A stretch of 64,000 bases of DNA from Mycoplasma haemofelis str. Langford 1 (GTDB taxonomy: Bacteria; Bacillota_I; Bacilli_A; Mycoplasmatales; Mycoplasmoidaceae). Each line of letters starts with the position of its first letter. Position 1 is the first letter of the stretch. The notes under the pieces are model-generated. The model had not been told where the DNA came from. It worked only from the letters and a program-made list of their open reading frames with translations, and ran no database searches. Made by a program: the position numbers and the translations under genes. Shown in pieces: positions 40,830 through 52,367 of the stretch. The stretch lies in contig NC_014970.1 of NCBI RefSeq assembly GCF_000200735.1, forward strand, positions 496,001 through 560,000. The letters are read 5' to 3'.

Positions 40830-41417
40830 ATGCAAAATTCCTTTAAAGAGTGCCGACTGGGTGAGATTTGCAAGATCCATAGGGGTCTTTCTTTTAAGAG
40901 TACTTATTATTTGGAAAGTGGTACACCAGTTCTTAAGATAGGGAATGTTGATGGCGGAAAGGTAATTAAGGAGAATCTGTTTTATTGCGATGAGAAGAGT
41001 CACAAGGTTTTAGACATGCACAGAGTTAGGTATGAGGACGTTGTTATAACTAACTTGGCGCCCGCAGGTAAGGTGGCCATTAATTTAACGAACTTAGAGT
41101 TTATATTGAGTTCACATGTTTTCAAGTTGGATCCTAATCCTGAGATTTTAGACAGAAGGTATTTGTATTACTTTCTCATGAATTCTCCTAGACAAATAGA
41201 ACAAATGCTTACTGCGGCCAATGTTGTTCGAATTCATATGTCCTCCTTGGAGAAATTTAAGATATTAGTTCCTGATCTGGAGACCCAAAGAAGTATAGTT
41301 GCGAAGTTAGATAAATTTAGGGAGCTAAGAGAGGAGCTGAAGATGCGCAAGAGACAAGGTGTTTACTACAGAAATAAGATAATGGGAGGATTGCAGGAGT
41401 GTGTGTTTCCTAAATAA
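40830..41417 (+). CDS. hsdS: HsdS module 16: half-length specificity subunit
   Basis: 195 residues, class B (CRLGEICKIHRGLSF), with RELREEL-class linker RKRQGVYYRNKIM. Long stretches around the core (NLEFILSSHVFKLDPNPEIL) are identical in module 13, so these two are recent duplicates with differing recognition segments. First gene after the terminator. Confidence 0.85.
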   Translation: MQNSFKECRLGEICKIHRGLSFKSTYYLESGTPVLKIGNVDGGKVIKENLFYCDEKSHKVLDMHRVRYEDVVITNLAPAGKVAINLTNLEFILSSHVFKLDPNPEILDRRYLYYFLMNSPRQIEQMLTAANVVRIHMSSLEKFKILVPDLETQRSIVAKLDKFRELREELKMRKRQGVYYRNKIMGGLQECVFPK

Positions 41418-41465
41418 AATTGGTGAAATTTTCCGCCCCAGTATTTCTTCTTTAGAATTTAGTTT

Positions 41466-42065
41466 GTGTTTAGGGATCTTTTAAAGGGAGAGGTTAGGGA
41501 ATGTTCGTTGGAGGATATTTGCAAAGTACAGAACGGTTATAGCTTTGCGAGTGGTAAGTATAGGGATTCAGGACATCCTATTATTAGAATAGGAAATATT
41601 CAGGATGTTGGAATACAAGTAGATGACTTTATCTATTTTTGAGATGAGGACTACAAGGAAGACTTAAGCAGGTTTATTCTTAAGCCTAATGATTTGGTTA
41701 TTACCGCAAGAGGAAGTTGTTGTGGCAAAGTTGCTTTAAATCAGACAAATAGAAGCTTCTATCTGAACCAAGGGGTTTGGCGTTTAGATCCGAATCCTGA
41801 GTTTTTGGATAAGGAATATCTTTTTCACTTCTTGTTAGATTCCAACTTTGATTTTATAGTAGTGAAAGGAACTATACCTCGTTTAAATGTCAATCAATTT
41901 AAGAAGATAAAGATACCGGTTCCTTCACTATTTACACAGCGGGAGATAGCTTCTAGACTGAATAAATTCAGGGAGATCGAGAGGGAGATAAATCTACGGG
42001 ATAAGCAGTATGAATATTACAGGAACTATCTGATTAACGGAAGAACTCAAGAGCCTTCCATTTAA
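41466..42065 (+). CDS. hsdS: HsdS module 17: half-length specificity subunit
   Basis: 199 residues, class D (CSLEDICKVQNGYSF), UGA Trp at about residue 60. Contains IPRLNVNQFKKIKIPVPSL, the intact form of the region frameshifted in module 11. REIE-class linker with one unit (REINLRDKQYEYYRNYLI). GTG start; 5 bp before module 18. Confidence 0.85.
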
Positions 42066-42070
42066 GGAGC

Positions 42071-42628
42071 ATGAAGCAATATCTTTTGGGAGATATATGC
42101 AAGGTATACGTTGGCGTTAACTTTAAAGATTCTGACTATAAGAAGTTCGGAATCCCCGTCTTAAAAGCCTCCGGAGTGAATGATGGTCTTACCTCCGAGG
42201 AGGTAGCTTTTTATTGCAGTTCAGAAAAGGCATTCAATGAAAGTTTAGTAAGTTTTGGGGATATCGTAGTTACGGGGGGCGCTTCTTCTGGGAAGGTTGG
42301 AATAAATTTGACCGATATAAATTACCTTCCCACATCCAAGATTTTCAAATTGGAGCCTGATCCCTCAATAGTTAGTAAGAAGTACCTATATTACTTTCTT
42401 TTGAATTCTTCTAGGGAGATCAATAGTCACATTACATCTGGAAATGCAACCAATCTTTATAAGTCTTCTTTACTTAAAATAAGGGTATTGGTTCCGGATT
42501 TAGAAACTCAAGATAGGATAGTTAGGTATTTAGATAAATTTCGGGAGCTAAGAGAAGAGCTAAGGATGCGTAAGAGTCAGGGAGTCTATTATCGAAATAA
42601 GATTATGAGTAGCTTATTGACGAAGTAG
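42071..42628 (+). CDS. hsdS: HsdS module 18: half-length specificity subunit
   Basis: 185 residues, class C (YLLGDICKVYVGVNFKDSDY), close to module 5 but with a different variable segment. Linker RELREELRMRKSQGVYYRNKIM. Ends 2 bp before module 19, again a RELREEL-class module coupled to a repeat-class module. Confidence 0.85.
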   Translation: MKQYLLGDICKVYVGVNFKDSDYKKFGIPVLKASGVNDGLTSEEVAFYCSSEKAFNESLVSFGDIVVTGGASSGKVGINLTDINYLPTSKIFKLEPDPSIVSKKYLYYFLLNSSREINSHITSGNATNLYKSSLLKIRVLVPDLETQDRIVRYLDKFRELREELRMRKSQGVYYRNKIMSSLLTK

Positions 42629-42630
42629 TT

Positions 42631-43281
42631 ATGTCTTTTGAGTCTCTTCTTAGGGAAGATAAGGATTTAAAGTATCTTGAGTTAAAGGATGTGTGTGAGA
42701 TGCATCTAGGAACTGCTTTTAAGAATAGCTTCTATAGAGATAGTGGATTTCCTATTGTTAAGACAAGCAATATACAAGGCGGGTTAGTAATCACAGATAA
42801 CTTAAAGTATTGCAATCCAGATAATCATTTGGATTCTGAAGTTATTAAATATGGAGATATCGTTATGGCTAAAGATGGTTCCTGCGGGAAAGTAGGAATC
42901 AATTTAACTAGTCAAGAATTCTTCTTTGATAGTCATGTCGTTAAGTTTGTCCCTGATGAAGAGATTTTGATTGGAGGGTATCTTTATCATTGTTTATTAA
43001 ATTTTCAATCAGAAATAGAAGGAATGGCCAAGGGGTCTACGATCCGTGGAATCCGGAAATCGGAGTTAGAAAGGCTGAAGATTCCTGTTCCCTCTTTGGA
43101 AACTCAAACAAGGATCGCAGAAACTCTAGATAAGTTTCAAGAGTTAAAGCAAGAGTTAAAGCAAGAGTTAAAGCAAGAGTTAAAGCAAGAGTTAAAGCAA
43201 GAGTTACTACTACGTAAGAGGCAACACAACTATTATAGGGATCAAATATGAGAATCTTTGCTGGGTAATTTGACGCATTAA
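42631..43281 (+). CDS. hsdS: HsdS module 19: half-length specificity subunit
   Basis: 216 residues including a C-terminal UGA Trp. Class A (YLELKDVCEMHLGTAF), KVGINLTSQEFFF, IPVPSLETQTRIA, KxEL linker with five KQEL units followed by LLRKRQHNYYRDQIW. Close in its C-terminal part to module 15, from which it differs by three linker units. Confidence 0.85.
43144..43203 (+). repeat. 12-bp linker repeat, five copies (module 19)
   Basis: ttaaagcaagag five times, each coding a KQEL-type unit; exact copies, suggesting recent expansion. Confidence 0.9.
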
Positions 43282-43295
43282 GGATTCGATAAGTG

Positions 43296-43337
43296 GAAGA
43301 GCTAGGAGTGAAGGAGTTTTTATTGGGGGAAGTTTGT
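43296..43337 (+). pseudogene. Remnant N-terminus of a lost hsdS module
   Basis: The bases just before module 20 translate as EELGVKEFLLGEVC, the class D hsdS N-terminus (compare VKSFLLGEVCK of module 1). It then fuses directly into the GTG of module 20 and stops at TAG. It marks a deletion or recombination junction between repeated hsdS genes. Confidence 0.65.
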
Positions 43338-43923
43338 GTTTAGGGATCATATAGGAAGCGAGAAGTCTAGGACTTTTTTGCTGGAAGAGGTTTGCAAGTT
43401 ACAGAGGGGAAAGGCTTTTTCTAGTAATAAGTATATGAATTCGGGAAGCCCGATTATTAGAGTCAGGAATGTTCAGAAGAATCAGTTAACGACAAACGGT
43501 TTAGTGTATTTTTCCGATACTGATTACGAAGATGACTTGAGTAAATATATCCTTAAACCGAGGGATTTAGCCGTTACTCTTACTGGGAAGGCTATGGTAT
43601 TTTTAAACACGGTAGATGATAGTTTTTATATGGGTTCAGATATTTGTAGGTTAGATCCGGACTTAGAAGTCTTAGATAGGGAGTATCTTTTTCATTTCTT
43701 GTCGAATTTAAATTTAGATTCTATAGTTAAATATGGGATGATTCCCCATTTGGATGTGGGTAAGTTTAAGAAGTTAGAAATACGTGTACCTCCTTTGTCT
43801 TTGCAAAAAGAGATAGCTTCTAAATTAGGTAAGATTCAGGAGCTAAGACTTAGAAAGAAGCAACATGGTTATTATAGAAAGCAGATATGAAAATCCTGCT
43901 CCGAGGACAAGGTAAAATCTTAA
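43336..43923 (+). CDS. hsdS: HsdS module 20: half-length specificity subunit
   Basis: 195 residues, class D (FLLEEVCKLQRGKAF), KxEL-class C-terminus reduced to QELRLRKKQHGYYRKQIW with no four-residue repeat, the shortest linker of the island. UGA Trp near the end. Ends 41 bp before the second hsdM. Confidence 0.85.
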
Positions 43924-43930
43924 GCTTATA

Positions 43931-43936
43931 TATAAT
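43931..43936 (+). promoter_or_regulatory. Possible -10 element of hsdM copy 2
   Basis: tataat in tatataatt, 28 bp before the GTG of the second hsdM; no clear -35. A T7 run follows. Confidence 0.35.
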
Positions 43937-43964
43937 TAGGTTCTTTTTTTATTTTTAAGACTCA

Positions 43965-45536
43965 GTGTTTAACGTTCGAGAGGAAAGGCGGGAGCTGTAT
44001 CGATCCATTTGAAAATCCTGTGAGGATTTACGGGGAAGTATGGATGGATATGAGATGAAAAACTACATCTTTGTGATGATGTTCTATCGTTTCATGTCTG
44101 AATCTTTTGTATATTGATTTAGCAAGTCGGAGTGGGATGATGGAAATAAAGATTTTGATTACGCTAATTTATCCGACGAAGAGGCTATTCCTTGGAAAGA
44201 GGATGCCGTTAAGAAGAAAGGGTTTTTTATGCTTCCGAGCCAATTGTTTGGCAACGTTCTTAAGAAGGTAATAGAGGATCAACATTTTGCGGAGGAGATA
44301 AATACATGCTTACCGAAGATATTTAGAGCCGTTGAGAACTCTTCTATTGGATTTTCCAGCGAGGAAGATATTAAGGGTCTTCTCACTAGCGTAAGTTGAG
44401 ATGATGTTAAATTGGGAACTGTAGTTTTGGAGAGGAATAAGAAGATAGTTGAGGTTATGAAAGCGATTGGAGGATCCAAGTTTGATTTCATTTCAGAACA
44501 CGAGATAGATGTTTTAGGGGAAGCTTATGAGCACTTGATGGAACAGTATGCGTCTACTTCCGGAAAGAAGGGTGGAGAGTTTTATACTCCTCCTGAAGTT
44601 TCTAGACTTCTTACTAAGATAGCGGTAGGGGATAAGACTTATATTAGTGGAGGAGTGTACGATCCTGCATGCGGCTCTGGATCGTTACTTTTGAAGTGCG
44701 TAAATCTCTTGGGGGCAAAGAACGTTTCCGAGATGTGTGGTCAAGAAAAGAATATGACAACTTATAACTTGTGCAGGATGAATATGTTTTTACACGGTGT
44801 AAACTACAATAAGTTCGACATAAGGCATGGAGATACTTTGGAATATCCCGATCCAGCCCGTAGTAAAAAGAGATTTGAGATTATAGTATCTAACCCACCT
44901 TATTCTGCAAAATGAGCCGGAGAAGATGATGTTAAGCTGTTGACCGACCCCAGATTTGAACAAGTTGGCGCTTTAGCTCCCAAGAGTGCTGCCGATTTTG
45001 CTTTTATTTTGCATTGTTTACACCTGTTAAGCTCAACCGGTAAGGCTGTAATAGTTTGTGCCACCGGAGTTCTTACTAGGTTAGGGAAGGAGAAGCATAT
45101 TAGGAAGTGATTGATAAGTCAGAACTATATTGAATCTGTAATATATCTGGCTCCTAAATTATTCTACGAAACGGGTGTAAGTGTGGTTATTATGATTTTG
45201 AGTAAATCAAAGAGTGATAGTAATGTTTTGTTTGTGGATGCTACCAATATATTTATTAAGGATAGAAATCAAAATCGATTGTCTGATGAGAATATAGCCC
45301 AGATATTGAAGATTTATAGGGAAAGAGTGAATGTTCCATTTGTAGCTAAGGTAGCTTCTAATAAAGAAATAGAAGGGAAGGGGTATGATATGGGAATGAA
45401 GGCTTACATAGAGAGTCCTGTTAAGACGGAAGTTGTGGATATTGCGGCTTTAAACAAGGATATAGATGATTCTGTTGAGCGTATCAATAATCTTAGATCT
45501 AATGTGAATGAAATTATCAAGGAGATAGAATGTTAG
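43965..45536 (+). CDS. hsdM: Type I restriction-modification methyltransferase subunit (copy 2)
   Basis: A 523-residue HsdM from GTG 43965, with UGA Trp at several sites. N-terminal IWKSCEDLRGSMDGYEMKNYIF aligns with copy 1; GGEFYTP, DPACGSGSLLLKC (motif I) and SNPPYSAK (motif IV) are intact. It differs from copy 1 by many substitutions and an inserted acidic segment (near SDEEAIPWKEDAVKKKG), so it is an old paralog. Its stop overlaps the hsdR start, so this copy is coupled to the restriction subunit. Confidence 0.92.
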
Positions 45537-48478
45537 GGGGTCAGGATTCGGAGAGAAGGAGGGGGTGATGTACCGGCGCGGATTTGGAGAAGGAGCTTAT
45601 TGGTTATTTAAAAGCTTTAGGTTATGTGTATTTGGATGTAAAGAATGAAGGCGATGTTTTTAATAATCTAAGAGAACAGATTCAAAGATTAAATAGTCAT
45701 AAAGGTGTTGTTTTTACCGATTCTGAATGAAATAGGTTTTTTAATGAGTGTATCTGCAAGGCTGGAGAGGAGCCGTTAGATAAGCTAAAAAAGATTCAAG
45801 GGAATGGCTGAAAACAAAGTTTGGTTAGGGATGATGGATCTACCGAAAACATACAGTTAATCGATAAGAGGAATCTCTACAACAATAAGTTACAGTTCAT
45901 AAACCGATATTCAAATTCGATAGAGGCGGGCGGGGATATCACCATTCTTCTGAATGGTTTACCTATGGTGCATATTGAACTAAGAAAATCTTCGAAATTT
46001 ATTGAGTCTATTTTTTCAGGCGCCCGACTCTACAACCCAAACAATTTTATGGGAAAATCGGGTCTCTTTGATTTTGTTGAAATGTTTATTATTTCAAATG
46101 GATTGGAAACCAAATACTATTCCAGCACTACTAGGAGGAATTTTTTAAAAGATTACAATAGCAAGACTGTTGATATTTTGACAGCCACAAGTAATAGCTT
46201 CATGTTTACTTCATACTGAAGCAATGAGGCAAATGAGACTTATGTGGACTTATCGGATTTTGCCAAGACATTTTTGGAGAAGCAAAATCTTTTGGAGATG
46301 ATTATTAACTTCTGCGTTCTTGATTCTAATGGAGTTTTGAAGATTATGAGGCCATATCAAGTTCACGCCGTTAAGAAAATAATACATAGGATTAAGAACT
46401 CTTCGGAGAGGGGGATTTTGGGAAGAAGAGAATCTGGAGGTTATATATGGCATGCCACGGGAAGCGGCAAGACTTTAACTTCTTTTAAAGCATCTAGGTT
46501 AGCAGCGCAGATACCCGAAGTAGATACTGTTTTATTTGTGGTAGATAGGAAGGATTTAGATTATCAAACTCAAAGGGAATATGATAATTTTGAATCGGGG
46601 TCTGCAAAGGGGATTAAAAGTGTTAATGATCTGAAGGATGCTCTTTCAAAAACCGATCAAAAGATAATAATTACGACAATACAGAAGTTACATCGGTACG
46701 TTAAGAAATATAAATCTAAGGAGAGAGAGGTATTCAAGAAGCATATAGTTCTTATTTTTGATGAGTGCCATAGAAGTCAATTTGGAGAGATGCATTTGGA
46801 GATCAATAAGGCTTTTAGAAATTCTCATATTTTTGGGTTTACAGGAACTCCAATATTTCAGGATAAAGATATATTGAAGGTTAATACAACTGATCACTAC
46901 TTCGGAGATGAGTTGCATAGGTATATTTTGACGAATGCGATGCAAGATAAAAATGTCCTTGAATTTAAAGTAGATTACTTCAAATCTAAAGGTGATTGCT
47001 CGGAAGTAGTTAAATACATATTGGAGAAGTTTGATAGCAAAACGTTAAGGCCTGAGTTTTCCAATGATCTTAATGATAAAAGAAATAGGGGTTATAACTC
47101 TATACTGTGTGTTGATTCCATAGCGAAAGCTATTAGTTATTACAGGGAATTTAAAAAACAATTAAAGGAAGTTGAACCCCACAAGAAGTTGGATGTTTTC
47201 GCCATATATAGCGCCCAAGAGCAAAATGATAACTTTGATGTGGACGATGGAAGTTCCGGCAATCCTGATGTTGAAGGCATGAGTCCTTCCCAACTCGCCT
47301 GTTTAGAAGACATAATTGAAGATTACAATTCACGATTTAACACCAGTTATTCAACTAGTCCTAATTCTTTCAATAGTTATTATCAAGATCTATCCAAAAG
47401 GACTAAGAGTAAGGAAATAGATATCCTTATAGTGGTAAATATGTTTTTGACGGGTTTTGATGCTCCGACTTGCAACACTTTATGGGTTGATAAAGTATTA
47501 AAACGTCACGGATTAATACAAGCTTTTTCCAGAACGAATAGGATTTGTAGGAACACTAAGATTTCTGGAAACATTGTTTGTTTTAAGGGCGATGCAGAAC
47601 CGTTTGTACAAGAAGCTTTTAGTGTTTACGGAGGGGGTGATCCATCACTTATGATGGTTCCGACTTTTGAACAAAAATATGAGGAGTATGAGAAGGCTTT
47701 TTCAAAGCTTAATACTTATGAGGGTCGGGATATAAATTCCTTCACAAGAGAGGAAGCGCTCGAATATGCGCGAGCTGTTGCTGATTTTTTGAAGTTGACA
47801 AGGGAGCTAGGTACCTATGATGATTTTAAAGGCAAGGAACTTGTGAGTGATGAAGAACTACGAAAATACCAAAGTAACTATATTGATTTAAGGGAGAAAT
47901 TTGAGGACACGGGAGACACGGATAAACTGGGGGGTGGAGAAGAGGGGTCAAACGATGCCGAGGAGGAATTCAATTCGGCACTAGAATTTATAAAGCAGAC
48001 AGAGATTTCACTTGAATATATTATTGATCTAATTATTACAAATACTGCATGGCAGGACATGAATAGTAACGAGAAGCTGGAAGAACATAGGGCGAAGATT
48101 AATTCTATGATTGGTTCGACTACTTATTTAAGAAGTAAAAAGAAAATAATTAATGACTTTATAGATGACGTCGAAGAGAAGACGGAAGAGTCATTTAAGA
48201 ATTTTATAAAGAAAAGGTTGGAGGAGGATGTTGATGCGTTGGTCATCAAAGAGTCAATAGATAAAGATGCTACTCGAGATTTTATAGCTAGGGCGTTTAG
48301 AAATAATCAATTTGAAGAGGCGGGAGTAGAGATAGAGAACGTTGTTCCCCCTTCTCGTTTAAATAGGCAAGCTTTTTTAGATAAACAGGGTAGAGTGTTG
48401 ACAGAGTTACGAAGTATATACGATAAGTTTCGTGGTTTGACTAGGTTTGATTTTGATTTTGATTCATGAATACTCTAA
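45530..48478 (+). CDS. hsdR: Type I restriction endonuclease, HsdR subunit (IC-like)
   Basis: A 982-residue protein from ATG 45530, overlapping hsdM copy 2 by 7 bp. Order: N-terminal nuclease domain (GGDITILLNGLPMVHIELRK, about 135-153), then translocase motifs WHATGSGKT (Walker A, Lys314), FVVDRKDLDYQTQREYD, FDECHRSQFG (DECH 411-414), FGFTGTP and IQAFSRTNRI. These closely resemble EcoR124I-type HsdR. In the nuclease site Asp136 and Glu150 are present, but the Lys of the ExK motif is Arg152 and the Gln of the following QxxxY motif is Gly164 (Tyr168 kept). Translocation is likely; cleavage is doubtful. Confidence 0.9.
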
Positions 48479-48715
48479 TTTATTAGATCTCCCCCTATTT
48501 CCATCATTTTAAATAAGTATTTAAGGAATATTAGGGATGATTCATTGAAATAATTTCTAACGAGGCGTTCTCGCGTACGTCATCGATACCTTTTTCTAGT
48601 ATGCATATATAACCTATATTGGTATCAGATAAGTACATGTACAAGCTCGTTTGAAGAAGGTATGAAAATCACTCTTGGGAAAAAGTGCTATTATAGTGAT
48701 TATTAAGCTTGATTT

Positions 48716-49105
48716 TTAAGACTGAAAGTACCTTATTATCTTCAGAGAAGCATAATCCAACGGGAACTCTCCTAATTTAGATTCAACTCCTTCCCTTTTA
48801 GGAAATACATTCTCTTCCCAAAATCCATACCCAAAGAAATCTAAATTCAGTCCACTTCTATCCTTCAGATAATCTCGAATTTCTTCTTCTAAAAGGAAGT
48901 AATTCTCCTTTTCGGTAGTGCTGGAAAGCTCTATCCTATCAGGAAGAAATAAAGATTTCCATACTTCAAACTCCGTTCTTCCACTGAAGAAATTAATAAT
49001 CTTAGAGGGAGAGACATATCTGTAAGACAGCTTACTCTTCCCTGTCGGAGTTAAATATACATTGTGTTCATCGAAACAAAAGTCATAGTAGGGCTTTAAT
49101 TTCAT
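48716..49105 (-). CDS. Hypothetical protein between hsdR and 5S rRNA
   Basis: A 129-residue frame from ATG 49103-49105. A longer frame to 49159 exists but its first 18 codons lie in the 3' part of the 5S rRNA gene, so I reject that start. The sequence (KPYYDFCFDEHNVYLTPTGKSKLSYRYVS and DYLKDRSGLNLDFFGYGFW) looks like a real soluble protein rich in aromatic residues. It is the first gene downstream of the rRNA operon on the same strand. Family not recognised. Confidence 0.55.
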   Translation of the reverse strand: MKLKPYYDFCFDEHNVYLTPTGKSKLSYRYVSPSKIINFFSGRTEFEVWKSLFLPDRIELSSTTEKENYFLLEEEIRDYLKDRSGLNLDFFGYGFWEENVFPKREGVESKLGEFPLDYASLKIIRYFQS

Positions 49106-49126
49106 CGATGAACTAAATAAACAAAA

Positions 49127-49246
49127 CAGCGCGACAAACCCTCCCAACCTACACCGCAAGGGTGGGGAGAGGAGGGCGCTAGGTGCTTGACTTTTATGTT
49201 CGGAATGGAAATAAGTATTTCCACCTAGCTATGCTCACCGCGCAAA
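49127..49246 (-). rRNA. rrf: 5S rRNA
   Basis: On the minus strand the core matches 5S rRNA: GGTGAGCATAGCTAGGTG, the loop-C segment TTCCATTCCGAAC, AAAGTCAAGCACCTAGCGCC, and the helix IV/V hairpin around CTTGCGG. The ends pair through GCGCG (49243-49239) with CGCGC (49133-49129). Ends are approximate to several bases. It lies about 40 bp after the 23S 3' end. Confidence 0.85.
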
Positions 49247-49259
49247 ATGCTCTGAAAGT

Positions 49260-49284
49260 AAAAAGATAATAAAGAGTTAACTTA
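49260..49284 (-). repeat. 23S processing stalk, 3' half
   Basis: aaaagataataaagagttaa followed by ctta (plus strand) is the inverted partner of 52195-52220 on the other side of 23S. Together with the terminal helix it forms a long stem, the usual RNase III processing substrate. Confidence 0.65.
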
Positions 49285-52184
<2,900 letters not shown>

Positions 52185-52367
52185 ATTAACTATCTAAGTT
52201 AACTCGGTTATTATCTTTTCCTTTCAAAAAGCAAACTGAGAAAGTTCTAGCTTTCTCAAAACTGAGAATCATCCGCCTAGAAGTTTTCAAATCTAACTAT
52301 ACGACTTGAATTTATTCTAGTTACAACCTCTACTAAATAAAGCCTAAAAAGGCTCTATCATCTCATA
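52185..52367 (-). other. 16S-23S spacer with processing signals, no tRNA
   Basis: The spacer holds half of the 23S stalk (52195-52220) and half of the 16S stalk (52249-52273), plus a small hairpin agcctaaaaaggct near 52341-52354. No tRNA gene is present. The stretch at 52249-52273 is an inverted near-repeat of 53846-53870 in the 16S leader. Confidence 0.75.

Noticed and set aside
31309..43203. CRISPR-like array from the regularly recurring 12-bp repeats
   Set aside because: The repeats are contiguous within coding sequence, code four-residue units, and have no spacers or cas genes.
29492..45536. Site-specific inversion (shufflon) system for hsdS
   Set aside because: All modules share one orientation, I see no inverted repeat sites between them and no recombinase gene in the window.
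46250..48060. Minus-strand open frames inside hsdR
   Set aside because: Shadows of a long conserved gene on the plus strand, with no own start context or homology.
48479..48715. Terminator or small gene between hsdR and the 48716 gene
   Set aside because: Only a weak, widely looped inverted repeat (aatcact with agtgatt) is present and no credible frame; not enough support for a call.
49106..49159. Longer N-terminus with a signal-like sequence for the gene at 48716
   Set aside because: These codons are the 3' part of 5S rRNA,as shown by the pairing of its terminal helix; ATG 49105 is the better start.
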